In this document: in pieces, positions 1 to 13,578 of the stretch
Numbering within the stretch: position 1 is the first letter of the stretch
Layout of the letters: every line of letters starts with the position of its first letter
Assembly: GCA_947561585.1 (NCBI GenBank)
Contig: CANNZV010001844.1
Span: 24 to 64,023 of the forward strand
Origin: Caprella mutica
Taxonomy: Eukaryota > Arthropoda > Malacostraca > Amphipoda > Caprellidae
Length of the DNA stretch: 64,000 nt
Direction of reading: 5' to 3'
The notes under the pieces: generated by a model
Told to the model about the DNA's origin: nothing
Seen by the model: only the letters and a program-made list of their open reading frames with translations
The model's database searches: none
Made by a program: the position numbers and the translations under genes

Positions 1-282
1 TTTAATTGTGACTAGTACCCATACGTAAATTGTTGCTAATTAATAATTCACAAAATTTTAATAATAATCCTCTAAGGAGTATGAATTTTGTCAGAAAATA
101 TTAAACTACATTTTAAAAGAGTGTTTAATAACAATAAATGAAGTGTGATTGAACATGGCACAATTGACGAGATGGGTAACTGTATGCAAAATTAGGTAAG
201 GTTGAAACATGTTGCCACTACCCTTGAAAGAATCGAAATTAAGCCTTAATATTCTGATGGGACTGTATAAGATGCTGATCCA

Positions 283-415
283 CTTATGACAACTTATTTA
301 TTAATATCTGGTTAACTTTATTAATAATTATCTCTTATATAAGAGAGATTAAGAAATATCTTAAATATAATTATTAATAAAGTTAACCAGATATTAATAA
401 ATAAGTTGTCATAAG
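283..415. repeat. Perfect inverted repeat, 48-bp arms
   Basis: The arms at 283..330 and 368..415 are exact reverse complements (CTTATGACAACTTATTTATT and its complement at the ends). The 37-bp loop contains a second palindrome, TCTCTTATATAAGAGA. It is a strong hairpin and probably a miniature foldback element. Confidence 0.9.
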
Positions 416-683
416 TTACCCATCACCTATCGCAATTGTTTATTGAGCTAAAGCTAGGAAACTAAGCATAATGTCTTTTCTAACAGCATACTAAATATAA
501 TATGGACTACTCGATTTAAAATTGGAATACAATTCACAAAACCTAATATGTCATTTATATAAGTAATCTAAAGTAGTATTGACTGAGAACTTTTACGAAT
601 CCTCACATCCCAATTGATGCCAGTTCAACACAACCCTGAAGTAGCTACAGCCAGACACAGTTTTGATTCAACCATAACCAGTG
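416..683. other. No feature seen
   Basis: Ordinary AT-rich sequence, like 1..282. No coding signal is visible. Confidence 0.5.
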
Positions 684-1805
684 GGTGCACCGACAGTTGG
701 GCCCATGACAATTGGACCCAGGACAATTGGGCCCCAGGACAATTAAGCCCAGAAAAAAATTGGGCAGAGGACACAATTTAGAAATGTGACCATGTTTTTA
801 CTAGGGAAGTGACAATATTATCTTTGAAATATACTTTATATTCTCTAAAATTATGTTTCTATTTTTTTAATTCGATTCATATACTTGATAAGGTATATAT
901 TAACAATCCCCTTAATTCACATTTGGATGTTAATCTCATGTTTCAATGTAAAGAAAACCTTTGAAGTATTTAAATTTAAGTCGTATTATTTTGAATTATG
1001 TCATATGGAATAAATTTGTATTGTAAATCGTCTGACAAAGACAAATATTTAGAAAAAAATGGGTAAATTTTAGAGGTTAAACGTTACATAACTTATATTG
1101 AACAGTTGTTTGAACAGTTGTTGGGATAAAATGAGATTATGAGAATACATTTTTTTTGAACACTGAACAGCATTCAAATAATTCACGTTAACTTCAATTC
1201 AATTTGTATGTTCCAATAATTCCAGCATGTCTTAAATACCTACATCCTTATTTTCTATTGTTTCTTCATCTAAAATACCTGAATTCTTATTTTCTATTGG
1301 CTACATCCTAACTCATCTACTTCACAGGTGTTCACTATATAGAGGTACTGTAACTAGGAAATTTGTTGCTTACATGACCTATCTCGGAACAGAAAATATT
1401 GTAGTTTAAAAGAATAATGGTATTTATTCACGAAAAGAATATGTGATATTAAAAAATAATTACTTTTCATAAAGAGAATATTTTTTTTCATGTAAGGTAT
1501 ATTCTTTATTTTAAATATGTTCGAGACTATATTTTTATACAAAACACATATTGTCACATCGCTAGTTATTACAGTAGCAAGGGTATTTAATTATGTTAAT
1601 ACAGTAAACAGTACAGTAAAAAAATCGGAAAATAATATAATTGTCTCGGGGCCCAATTGTCGTGGGCCCAATCGTCTTGGAGCCCAATTGTCCGGGGCCC
1701 TATTGTTGTGGGGCTTAATTGTCCTGGGCCCAAATGTCGGTGGGCCCAATTGTCGGGGCCCAACTGTCGGGGCCAAATTGTCCTGGGCCCAACTGTCGGT
1801 CCACG
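684..1805. mobile_element. MULE-like element with GGGCCCAATTGTC repeat ends, copy 1
   Basis: The left end GGTGCACCGACAGTTGGGCC runs into four GACAATTGGGCCC units. The right end (1647..1805) has about ten units in the opposite orientation and closes with CAACTGTCGG. The interior, for example ACTAGGGAAGTGACAATATT, is highly similar to 58180..58990, so this is a second copy of the 57996..59076 element. It has no protein-coding gene. The left and right flanks do not give a clean target duplication. Confidence 0.75.
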
Positions 1806-4780
1806 AACCTGGGATATAACAAATAGATTTCCAGTCATATTTGTGCATAAAAATTTAAATACTGATTCCTAATATATGTAGTTCATTGTATTTACTCAAG
1901 TCTTCTTTTACATCTCGGTATATCCTACCATCTTTCAAATACATTTAAACTTGTCCACCAAATATTATAGGAGGTTGTCCCATACCTCATGTGCTATGAT
2001 ATATAGTCAAATGTATTTTGCAGTATAGGAATGCATCTCAAAGGTAAGATTGTTAATTTCATTGTTAGAATTGTTATAATTTCATAGGTAGATATGCTGT
2101 CTTGTTTAAAAATGGTTCTAAGTACTTAAAATGCAATAATCAATCAATCCCAATGCTTTGTCTCTCCTTTTGTTACAAATAAATCACTATGAGTATGTAT
2201 CCTTATAATATAGCCTGATAACTTTTTCATAAATCCAGATTGATCTAGCTCTATGTAGTATGTATATCCAAAGTTACATCTGGCCCATTATCCTAGTTAT
2301 ACATATCAAAGTTCAACAATAATTTCTACATTATTACTAATAGACCAAACACTATTCTGGACTAGTTAACTGGAAGATATCAAAAGAATTTTGGATTTCA
2401 TTAGGCCACTCCCAACATAAGTGGTGCCGTGTCTAGGATTTTATCCTGGGTTATTGTGAAATAATTATAATTACGTGTAGTTCTTTACTGTTCTCTCTCA
2501 AGGTTTTCTATTTATAATTAGTTATTCTTTTATAAAAATAGACAATCCAATTTGCTATTTTTTTTATAAAATATATTCACTGACGCTGAAAAATGATTCC
2601 AATAAATTAAATTATGTACCAATATAAAACTCTAAATAGGTTTTCAAAGTTTTTTTTGTGTGAGGTTTGCGTTTTTTACATTATCAGTAGATTAAGAGGC
2701 TTGTCAATAACTGTCAATGTTTATTTTGAAGAACATTCATAATAGAGGAGTTTTCAAAGCCTCGGCACAGGCTATAATTTTTCTGTTCATTCATCATTGC
2801 ACACGAGTAGAAGAAGCTCAGAAAATTTAGGTGAGAGACATATTATTTCACAGTGAAGAATTGAAAGACGCAAATTTTTTAATGAATGAAAAATATGTAG
2901 AAAACATTTGAAGGACATAATTACAAAAAACTCCATTGTAAATGAAGCTCAGAAAATGCGTCCAAAACTTTTCCTACTTTTTGATAATAATTTTTATATG
3001 GCATAAATAGAGTGATCTTTGAAATTCACTTAAAATTCTCTAACTGCAGTCAGGTATGAATTAAATTGATCCCATTTAGGTTCACATGACTTGGTGAGAG
3101 TGATGTTTCAAAGATATTACGTCAACATGAAATAATGTTATGCTCTAAACTTTTAACACAGTATAATCATTCGATTGTCCAATAAAACACATGCCTATTC
3201 AATCCCATCATTTGAAACCATGAACAGAAATATGTAACTAAATTGGCTGGCCAAACCAAGTTCAAGATTAGAGTAATGCTTGAAAGAAAATTATCATTGA
3301 ATTTCACAATCGCAGCAGTGGTATGATATCACGTAATACTAGTTACTTTTGGTAATTATCTTCTCCGAAATATATATAATATCATTAATTCAATTATTAT
3401 ATTTCTAGTTATTATAACTCATAACCTTGGAGCCAGAAGCACCCATTTGATTATTAGAAACACTGAACATCAGAAATAGTCTCATTTCTTTGAGTTTATA
3501 ATCGTACAGAATCATGAAACGACTCACGAAGATTAGCAGTTGAGTTACTTATTATTTTTAGATAAGATTGAAAGTAAATATGCTTTAAGTCTTTACATTT
3601 TTTAATCTAAATATGTGATTATTATTTCATTTCTATGGCATTTCAACTTTTAAATCATTTCGTTGAACAATGAAACATCATGCACGATGCACATACACAA
3701 TTATACAATATACATCCCGTGTTTCTTCATTTTCAAATACAATGACGCGTTCAGACTGAGATAATATACTGATCATATGAGGAGAAAAAAACAAAGGCAA
3801 TTGACGCTTTATTTGTAGATCCACTAGACAGACACTCTGAGAACAATTATAGTTCACTAACTGTACTCATATAGGAGATAAATTCACCACAATCGATTTA
3901 GTACACACGAATAGATAAATACAAAACAATTTATACGCACGAACTCATTCTAAACGAAACGCTTTGAACATTGAACAAGTTAGCAAATCGAACGGTATAT
4001 TGACTTCAAATTGAAATCTATATATTCTAGAATAAATGAAAAAGAAATGAGCAGTAAATACGAATTTGCGTAAAACAGTACGGTGTAATTGTACATTTGT
4101 TTTATTCAACCTTTTTAGGAAGTTGGAAGCGTTATTATTTGTTTTGTTATCTCAATGCCGCAAGGCTTGGAAAATTGTTGTTCATCAGGTGGTAGGAAAT
4201 AGAAGTGAACCTTCTTTCCTAACAAAGTTATATATCACACAACTCCATAGAATTTATGTTCTCTGTTCTTTAGAGCTACGGTTACTAACTATGAAACTAC
4301 AAGCCATTTAAAATTTAGTTCTATATTTTTATCATAATATGAAATTTAAGTCATTCATGGGATTTCACTTCTAACTTCAAAATTTCAACCATAGGAAAAG
4401 AATCCATTGAATCTTGAAAAACTCAAATCCATGATAAATCTTTTAGACATATTATATATGGCTACCTACACCGCTATCTGAATACCATTACAGAATAAAA
4501 TACATTAGATACCTAAAAGTGAATGAATATCTAATTATCAATACATTTACGATAACACGAGATAAGTTATATTACAGCCTCGTTATTCTATTGAATCTTA
4601 GAAAGAGCTAACTTTGAATGGGAATATCTCTCACAAAATTAATTATGAACGGAATACTTGATCGAATCCTTTTCTGCTTACTGTTATATATTATATAACA
4701 TTAGCTATACGAATTTAAAGTAATTCCAGATCATTTTAAATTTAAAGTGGAGATTAATTAATAATATATCAATTAATATA
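1806..4780. other. 3 kb without a recognisable gene
   Basis: AT-rich throughout. Short open frames, such as the one at 4066..4311, lack an ATG start, splice signals or family resemblance. Nothing I can support. Confidence 0.5.
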
Positions 4781-5098
4781 CAGTATGGGCCACAATAATA
4801 TTTCCGCTTTTTCAAAGACTTGTAAATTGACGAAAAAAACTGTAACTTGGTCTCTTTTTCTCTGCCTCTTATTGAATTGTTAACAGGTAAAAACAATATT
4901 GAACTGATGGACATAGTTTAAGAACAGGTAAGCAAAAAGTGAGGGTGAATGTTTTTGTCATTAGTTCAAAATTGTTTTTATCTGTTAATAGTACAATAAG
5001 AGGCGGACAAAAAGAGACCAAGATACAGCTTTTTCGTTCATTGGCTAACGATTAACAAATATTTGAAAAAAGCGGAAACTTTTTTGTGGCCCATGCTG
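4781..5098. mobile_element. TA-flanked foldback MITE, 318 bp
   Basis: It starts with CAGTATGGGCCACAATAATA and ends with TTTTTTGTGGCCCATGCTG, flanked by TA on both sides. The arms, about 140 bp, also share CTTGGTCTCTTTTT and GCCTCTTATTG blocks. The ends and TA target are typical of Tc1/mariner-derived MITEs. Confidence 0.8.
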
Positions 5099-5767
5099 TA
5101 TATTATCCATTGATATCTTGTTTTGTGGTAAAGACGCCTAGCTTTGTATTAGTTTGATTAGTTTACATTGAAGCACGCATAAAATCCCTCTCCGGAATAG
5201 TTAATCCATTCCCATAATGCTTGTTGTCACCGTTTCCAGGTCATATCTCCAAATGTTTAGGAGACATCTCCCGTAGCTCCAGAGACTGACTTTGTATTCA
5301 AAACACATTCAGATACGCAAAGAAAAAGATTGCTACTGAACGACTCTTCCTACATTCTGTATTGTACTCACAAACATACATAAACACAATTAGAAGTCAA
5401 ATTTAGGAGTAAAACTTGTTCGTTATTCTGAGTATTGAAATTTGTATAACAATGTATCTGGTATTATTTCTTGAATCCATCTCTAATTAAGATAATGAAA
5501 TTTTGCATACACAATTAGAAGGTTACAAAAAGGTTACGCAATATTTTTTTTCAAATTATGCGATTTTTCCAGGAAATAAATAAGAAAATATTTTCAGAAG
5601 TTTGGAAGATTTATCAAATGAACACATAATTCATCAGAGTGTAAGCAAAAGTGGTTCGACACTAACTTAATTGGTGTAATTGAGCCCGTTCAAAAATGAA
5701 TATAAAATCTTGCCAAATTAAATAGCAAAGACGAATAATGGCTGATAACTTATGGTCGGTTATTTGT

Positions 5768-6515
5768 AGAGCCCGGACAAACGCCATAAAATCCTTAAAT
5801 GTTATAAAAGCCATAAAATGCCATAAAGTCAATAAATACCATAAAGTCATATACTCTTTAATAATTTGGTAAGTCGGTAAAGTTACTGGGATGTATTGAC
5901 AAATTTATAGAACGATATAATTCAATCAAAATCTGTCTGAATTATTATATGAATAAACTGCTTCTGTTATACTTCAAGAATTAGCATAGTCACCAATGTA
6001 ACTAGTTTTCTGTAATTCTTCGTATCAATTTTTTAGCACAGACTTTGCCATTAATAAAAAATATTGTGAATAATCAATATAATAAACTATTCAAAGAGAG
6101 ATATATTAATATGTAGAACCTAGTATTATTTGTAATATTTACAGTAGAAAAACTGTCGAGTGACAAAAATTGTGTTTTGTCGTGTAAGTGGTTTTTCCTG
6201 TACAACGGTTTCAGAATATCTTAATTGGTCTAATTATCTAATATACGACGGTTTGCTGTAAATAAAAATTTCGAATTTAAAATTGGAATTAGTTACATAT
6301 CATGAATATCAACTTACCTAACTTTCTTTTATAATACTTTTTGGTTAAATGTGAATAAATATACTATAAACTAGATTCATTGAATTTTTAAGGATTTTAA
6401 ATTTATTCGTTGTAAATACCTATTTAATAATCCAAGAAGTGTATGTATTAGTCCAAAAAGGCATTTTTTTGGTTCAAAAATGATTTTTTTTACAGGTCCT
6501 AAAAGTCCGGGCTCT
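5768..6515. mobile_element. 748-bp element with AGAGCCCGGAC ends
   Basis: The terminal inverted repeats AGAGCCCGGAC and GTCCGGGCTCT are perfect. They are flanked by the near-identical 10-mers GGTTATTTGT and GGTTATATGT. CCATAAAATGCCATAAAGTC subterminal repeats lie at the left. No transposase is seen. A 10-bp duplication suggests a Mutator-like mover, but hAT cannot be excluded. Confidence 0.65.
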
Positions 6516-8405
6516 GGTTATATGTTACATCTGCAATAGTTAGTTACTTTGACAAATTGTCCTCGGAAACAAATATGACCTACAATCTATACGTTTTTTG
6601 CTCCAAATTCCAACGATAATAATTTCGTAGACAGTTTGAAGAGTTCTATGATTGGAATCTATCAAACACATGATGATTTATTTATTTACAAAAAAATATT
6701 TATAAAAACGCTACGACATATACTTAAAGATGTAATATAATCTGTTCATTGTATTGTAAAATTACGAAAAGGTGAAATAATTATGACGAAATATCTCATC
6801 CTTTATATTAGGTGTTATCTGTGTTGAACTGTTGATCAATTTTTATTACGAACGAAAAAAATATATAAATGCTAATCATTATTCAGAAAGAAAGTAAAAT
6901 AGTTCACTCAATATGACCTTCAAAGCACGCATTGAGATGCGTGATTGAAATGACATTTGAAATCAAGTCAGCATATTTTCATCTATCGATTATGTTTATT
7001 AGAAGAGTTTCAAACAAGTATTGGAAAAATGATTATGAACATGAACACACAAAATGATTCTAATTAATTAATTTCGATCATTTCAAATGAAGTTATTAAA
7101 TCCTCCTATTTTAATTATAAGTTCTAAAAATTTGTGTTTTCCCTCAATCTATTATAAGAAATGCTGTTACAATTTCTATCAAAGAGTAAACACAGATAAA
7201 TATGTTAGTCTGTCCAAAATGTGTAGGGTCTTTAATAATTGCTAAGTTATGGAAGAATTTACTTACGACTTGACTTTAATCTTTAGAAATCTTCAATAAT
7301 AAATTCATAATTATAATTTGTTTAAAAATATTTTGTATAAAGAGGGTGGTCCCACTTACTTGAATCAGTAAACAATGATCAAAGTAATTTCAAGTCGAAA
7401 GATATTATATAAAATTTCTATATCGGCCCAATTTTACCTCAGGAGAAACAGCTCCGACCTCTCTAATTCAAACAATAAATATACCTTTGATAGCGGGATT
7501 GGAAAATATATCACTAGATTTGAAGATCTTTATTTCAAATTTCTTTTAAGTCTAGAGCCATATTTCTGATCTTTATTGCAGTTTGGTGGGAAAATATTTA
7601 TTGGAATAACTTGTGAAGATCCTATTATTTTTGATGTGATTGAAAATTTGAAGTAGCAATTACCTGATACGAAGTAAAAGTATCGTATAACTATTTTATA
7701 TATATTGCATCAATCCGAGTAATGGTAGATAGAATGTTGACTCGAGTTCATATTTCATGGAAGATGATTCATTCAGTCACAAATATAGGATAGATATTGG
7801 TAGTTATAAAGTAAAAATATATTTGAAATATTCTATATTGAATTCTATGATATTATATTTCACATGGTTTGTAATAGAGTCATTTGGGTGACACTTGTTG
7901 TTTGAATGGAAATGTAGAAATTATACTCCAAAGAAGTTAATATTTGGCAAGTAAATTGGTGGTGAGATTTGACATTTGGTAAATTGAACATCTGATCAAT
8001 TGGTAAATTGGGAATTTGCTGAATTGAATATTTGGAAATTTAAATTTTTGTATCTAGATTCTAGAAGTTGTGATAATCTACATGACTTAGAAATTTTGAG
8101 GTTATGTGAGCTTGTGAATAATATATCTATTAGATAATTGATATAAAATATTTAACCTAATATCGGTTAAATAATGTTATTATCAATTTAATGATATTAA
8201 CAGTCTGTTCAAGTACAAATGAAAGCAATATCAATTATTGTAAAATAAAATATCGATTAACTCCCATAAAATATTTACTTTGATAAAAGTTAAATATATG
8301 AAATAAATGTTAACTGAGTGTTATAAATGATCGAACTTAGAATATATATACATAATGAGATGATTGAAAATAATTTTTCATTAGAATTGTTCAATATACT
8401 TATTT
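6516..8405. other. No recognisable gene
   Basis: AT-rich. A short TTTGGTAAATTGAACAT-like repeat lies at 7960..8045. Nothing else is supported. Confidence 0.45.
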
Positions 8406-8681
8406 CATTTTTCAAGAGAGTCAAATGCTAGAAACAAATACTTAGTTTCCCAAAGAAACAGATGGACGAGTTTCCAGTTGCAAGTAACAGTCTTCTTCTC
8501 TCGACTTGACACTTTGAATCCAAACTTTATTGAAAATGTCAATCAGGAATATCTTTCGATTTGTTCTACAAAGACATTCACCTGGGATGGAAAATGGAAA
8601 GGAATTCGATATTTGCATTTGAGCAACATTTCTCGTAATAGTCAACTATTCTTAAAATGCAGTAGAGATTTAGTAAATTAA
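8406..8681 (+). other. Possible orphan coding segment
   Basis: One frame is open across this stretch to a stop at 8679..8681. Composition is less AT-rich than its flanks, and the product looks protein-like, for example TKTFTWDGKWKGIRYLHL. It has no ATG in a good context, and the opposite strand is also open over 200 bp, so strand is unsure. It could be a lone exon or a transposon remnant. I do not recognise the family. Confidence 0.2.
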
Positions 8682-10639
8682 CGTATTTTATAAAATTTGG
8701 TGATATTGGTCAATCAAAATTCAACTTTATTTGATGAATATTCTTAAAAAAATAATGAGTTATGATTATTATATTTAGTCAAAAGAATATTTTATAGAAA
8801 CTATGATTATGTTATTTATGCAGATTATTTTCTATCGCTTGGAATAATAAAGGTTTTAGTTTTAAAAATTCCAGATTCAAAAAATTATTTTATTTCTATA
8901 AATCATAGTCAATATTTCACCCTAACTAACTCTTAGATTGCCTGTCCCAAAGTTTTCCAAGGATAATGTATCACAACACATTATGACCGAAGCGGCATAT
9001 CGGATATATGGGTATGTTTAAGTTCACTCACAGACTACTCTATCTCTATGGTTTACTATAAGTTCAATTTAATTTTTTAACAATCTGCAATTTTACATAC
9101 AATTGTTAAATTATTTTGTCATGTACTTAATAATTCAAAATTTGCAATCAATGAATAATAACTTACTTGACTGGTTGTTCATAAAAAAACCATAGAAACA
9201 ATTAAGTGTGTGTATGAAATGTGTCATATACTAATTTTAAACTGAAATTTTGTTCAATAGAGAAAACTTTTTCCAGCAAGTTTATTCAAGTATTTTATTC
9301 AAATAAATTTGGCAGTAAATAAAATTAATATTAATTTCTTCAAAGTCAATTATTTAACAAACAACACCAACGCAACATGCAAATGCATTCACTGAGTAAC
9401 AATTTTATCTATATTAACAATAACTAACTTTTGTGATTAGCTTCATTTCCATCCTCTTGATCAATTCTTAAACTGATAAACATTTCTACATCACGAAGAA
9501 TTACTCAATTCTAACAAGAAACCTTTCAAGAAAATTGAGGAGATCCTCAAAAACCTTGATGAATCGATTATATCAGAAAGTAATAATTTCGAATTTCATT
9601 CCAATAAGGGCAATTAGTTAAAAGATTGATACTTTATATAACCTAAAAATAAAATATGTGGAATAAGTTCTTGAGAACAACTTAGAATTTTAGTCGCCTA
9701 AGAATTGCGAATTTAAACAATAAATAACTGAACTTTACTTAAAGGAGAATAGTGAGTAAGGGGTCTTAATGATGGTTAGATTCTTCACCAAATATGACGA
9801 GATGAAATTCCTCAAAGGGTTAAATAGGCCCTTAACCATTTATGCCATTCAAATATACCCCGTGTTACATTGTACTCGCAATGTGAATTAAATAGTTAAT
9901 TAAGATCTCAAATACTGATGAATATGGAAACCTGAATGCAAACATAAAATGCATACAAATTTTATTTATCACAAAAGCTCTTGAAAGTCATTATATTGAA
10001 ACTGACGAACGTGAAAAATATTAAACCTGAAAAAGATTGGAGGAGAATACGAAACAATAGAGCCAATCTTTTTGAAAAATATGGTTTCAAATGAGGAATT
10101 TTATTTCAATTTCCTTTACTTTTAGGGTACTGAACCGCCTAATTGAAGATCTAATTGAGTGCACTGATTTTTTAGAATATCTAATAATCTTCCATTTCAT
10201 GATGAAAGAGTCATTAGTTAGATAGATGATGGAGGTTTTATTGTTCAATCTCTTTGCGGAAATAGAAGATTCTTAATGTATTTTGGGACCCCAAGAGTCA
10301 TCATTTTTCTTTTTAGGTATATTAAATCTGTCGAATTTAGTTTCATTACAATCTAAATCATATATATATCTAAACAAAAGCATGTAAATGGAGAACATTA
10401 TTTTGAAAATACATACCAACGACATAGGAAGACTTTCGAAATAAACTTTTTTTTAATATCTTGATCCAATACAGTTATCTCACTAAGAAACATTTCCTAA
10501 TAAAAAGGACAGAATTTGAATCACCGTATTATGAAACAAGAGAAGTAATTTTATTATTTTCATACACACCTTTTTGCAGTTATAATATTTAAAATTATAG
10601 GTCTGTCCAAATTTTTCTTCAGTCAATCTTGCTGAGTAC
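8682..10639. other. No recognisable gene
   Basis: AT-rich sequence with no coding, RNA or transposon-end signal that I can support. Confidence 0.45.
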
Positions 10640-10760
10640 TAGGAGAGACAAAGTATTGAGAGACAAAATATAGAAAAAAAGGATAGAAGGACAAAGTATC
10701 GAAAAACAAAGTATGGAAACAAAAAAATATGGAATGAAATAGTATAGAAATAGAAATTGA
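10640..10760. repeat. GACAAAGTATGGAAA degenerate repeat
   Basis: Seven or so short units such as AGGACAAAGTATCGAAAAAC. A related stretch in the opposite orientation (CGATACTTTTTCTTTCGATA) lies at 20680..20725. Confidence 0.4.
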
Positions 10761-10834
10761 TCGAATGGAGAAACTTTTCTTAAAAAATAACATACATTCC
10801 ATTAGTTATACCTAACTTTAAATATTCATTTTGT

Positions 10835-10980
10835 TCATGGACCGACAGTTGAGCTCAAGACAACAAGGTACAGACAATTGGGCTCACCGAATATTAAGCC
10901 GGAGACAATTGGCTAAATGGCAATTAGGCCCAATGACAGTTGAGCCTAAGAAAGTTGAGCCCAAAGATAATTGGGCTATA
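10835..10980. mobile_element. Solo end of a GGGCCCAATTGTC-type element
   Basis: GGACCGACAGTTGAGCTCAA followed by diverged GACAATTGGGCTC units, the same end sequence as at 690 and 58000. No opposite end is found nearby, so this is a truncated relic. Confidence 0.5.
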
Positions 10981-11309
10981 ACCCATTATTGATCACATAA
11001 AAAATTGTTTACAACAGACATAATAAAGAAGCTATACTTTGTTATTACATGGCTAATTAATTTGATACCATAGGCATAGAGTCATAGAATGATGAAAGCG
11101 GTCTTGGTTACAACCCGGAAAATTTAGATTTTGTCTTTCAATAAGAAATAATATATACATAATACTCAACTTTTAATTTTTCATAAAAATATTTCAATCG
11201 TAGATAATGGCTTGAAATTTTCAGTGCATGATCATCATTGACCTTAGTTACCTCAGTTAAAATTACAAGGTTTTAGAGTTTTCAATTTTTTAGTTAGCAG
11301 AGAGTTTTC

Positions 11310-11363
11310 GTGCGTAACTATTCGCCCCACCATATTTCGCATGGCGGGGCGAATATTGCGCAC
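11310..11363. repeat. Small GTGCGTAACTATTCGCCCC palindrome
   Basis: GTGCGTAACTATTCGCCCC pairs with GGGGCGAATATTGCGCAC, giving a 54-bp hairpin that is GC-rich for this window. A relative lies at 20420..20485. Confidence 0.65.
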
Positions 11364-11429
11364 TATAGAAATTTATTAGCCACACAGAGAAAAAAGTTTA
11401 CTCATATTTAATGGGTCAACAATTTATGC

Positions 11430-11965
11430 TTTGAATCAATTTATTACGTGAGTTGGTTTGACTATATTCATGTTTTCATGTGTGTCAAAACAACTATGAC
11501 GTGTGTGTCACCAAACATAGTTAATTCAAATCATTTTATGGATTGAATCAACTTACTATGAGAGTTGGAGTTACATTTTGGGAGTTTGAACATATGTTAA
11601 AACAACTAGGATATAGCGTGTTGAAGTAACTCACAAAGATTGTCAATTCAATGTATCTGGTGTATGAATTAACTTACTATGAGAGTTGACGCTACTTTTT
11701 TAAGTTTAGGTGCGAGTTAAATCAACTATGACATAGTGTGTTATAGTAACCCACAAAGACTGTTAATCCAGTGTATTCTGCAGTGTATGAATTAACTTAC
11801 TATGAGAGTTGGCGCTACTTTTTTGTAAGTTTAGGTAAGAGTCAAAACAACTATGACATAGTGTGATAATGTAACCCACAAAGACTGTTAATCTTATTTA
11901 TCTGGTGTATAAATTAACTTACTATGAGAGTTAGTGCTACTTTTTTTTTAGGTTTAGGTGTGAGA
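11430..11965. repeat. About 120-bp subterminal repeat
   Basis: Four to five units, each with AACTTACTATGAGAGTTGG, then GTTTAGGT, AACAACTATGACATAGTGTG and CACAAAGACTGTTAATC. Confidence 0.75.
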
Positions 11966-12384
11966 ACAATCAAATGAGTATGTGGCAACTTATGCTTTCC
12001 TCAAAGCCAATTAATCGGCTGACACTTTTCAGTTCAAATCTTGTTTCAAGTGTGTTACGTGTTGAATGTGAACGCTCCTCAATACCATTTTAGTTCAAGT
12101 GCAAACAATAGCGTTATATGCATTAAATAGTATTATCGCTGCCGATCGATTATTAATTAATTCCATTAATAAATTGATAAATGTTTGCCTAAATATTCTA
12201 AAATATTGGTGATTGATAGTTAGGTGGCTTTATATAGGTAGTTATTTGAAGAGCTGATTATCAGTATATAACTTTTATAATAATAAATTTTGATTACTGC
12301 CTTCCAGTTTGTAAACTGATATCCAAACTAATTTTCCTATATTATTATTATATGTTATAATAGGCAGTTACTGCGCTGTCCTCA

Positions 12385-12548
12385 GAATAGGGTAAGTTCC
12401 AAATTATCAGGCGATTTCAAATTTTCGGTCACGTATGAAATATAGTATATAGCTACCTAATAGCTAATTAGAATAAAAGTTAATTTAATATAGTTTTTCT
12501 TACGCGACCGAAAATGTGGAGCCGTCCGATATTTCGGAACTTATCCTA
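12385..12548. repeat. Inverted repeat with GGTAAGTTCC ends
   Basis: GGTAAGTTCCAAATTATCAG and TTTTCGGTCACGTA pair with CGCGACCGAAAATGTGGA and ATATTTCGGAACTTATCC. Arms are about 60 bp. Probably a MITE. Confidence 0.6.
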
Positions 12549-12610
12549 GTATCTTAAGTAAAGTGGTCTGATAATCTATATATTTTAAAACTAGTTAGTG
12601 TACCTATAGA

Positions 12611-12850
12611 TAGGGTTACACAGCCAAATTCGGTTCTTTAATTTCTAATTGTGACCCTATTAAGAGAGTCTCAAAATCATTCTGAAATTAGTTTAGCTAT
12701 ATACTGAATTGTTGAACATCATAATTTAAGCTCAATTTATGATAGGTTCTATTCATTTCACGAGTGCCTTGAAGTCATGATGGTTATTAATGTTTCTGAG
12801 ATAAGAGACCGCAGTTAGTTAAAGTGCCGCAATTTACCTACTTGACCCTA
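12611..12850. mobile_element. MITE with TAGGGTnA ends, copy 1
   Basis: The right end GCCGCAATTTACCTACTTG followed by ACCCTA matches, inverted, the left end TAGGGTTACACAGCCAAATT with changes. It is the same family as 27870..28084, where the ends are better preserved. Confidence 0.55.
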
Positions 12851-13578
12851 GTTTTCTATGACTGGGAGAACTCCATCCAGGGAGATAGTCGGAGGAGAAC
12901 ACCGTCCAGGGATTTAGCAGGGAGAACTCCAACCAGAGGTGAGCCTTTTGATATATTATACTTTCTTGGTATTTAAATAAAGTCTACATTATGAGTGTAT
13001 AATGAACAAAATTATGAGGATTAGCTAGAAAAATCCATTGCATTTATTAGAGCTAAATTTATACTGCATCTGAAGATTTATAATTAGTTTAACATTTTAT
13101 ATAAATAATTTACCTATATGAAAGAATTCTCAGTTAATAATTCTTTTCATTTCTTTATTAATATATGGTTTTCTATATTTTCTGAATCTACTTTCAGATC
13201 TTGATGAAGAATTGATGAAGTAGATCAACGTCATCAACTATCGGAGTCCTCTTCAATTCCTTTGAATGGTTCAGGAACAATTATGCTAGGTCAAAGTAAG
13301 TATTTGAAAATATTAGATGATTTTTAAATATGTATTTGCAATATGATTAGCTCTTACTTTTTCATATGCTTTTAGGGATTCCAGACATGAAAAGAATATC
13401 GAAGCTGTCGCTATCTCATCACAAAAGGAAAAAGAGTAGGTGATGTTATTGATAATGTATATGAACGATACTGTGAATTTCTATTCAATATATATTAATA
13501 TACGAATCCCTTATTTCAGGAATTGGCAACCTACAGTCGTGGAAGAAAGTGACGAGAATTCAAATTGTACTTCTAAAT
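12851..13578 (+). other. Possible small spliced gene inside the 3.8-kb unit
   Basis: Possible exons are about 12853..12947 (donor GTGAGC), about 13200..13297 (donor GTAAGT), 13377..13438 (acceptor TTTTAG, donor GTAGGT) and 13521..13578 (acceptor TTTCAG). The last three can be read in one frame, ending ENSNCTSK then TAA, with AATAAA overlapping the stop region. The predicted piece is acidic and serine-rich, with EWFRNNYARSKDSRHEKN in the middle. The second exon is only open from an internal acceptor, and the first carries three copies of a GGGAGAACTCCATCCAGGG-like unit. I do not recognise a family, and this is a weak call. Confidence 0.25.

Noticed and set aside
1517..1872. Overlapping open frames on both strands, Gly/Pro/Trp-rich
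   Set aside because: They are translations of the GGGCCCAATTGTC repeat array at a transposon end.
4066..4311. 81-codon frame
   Set aside because: Non-ATG start, no splice or family support, AT-rich chance frame.
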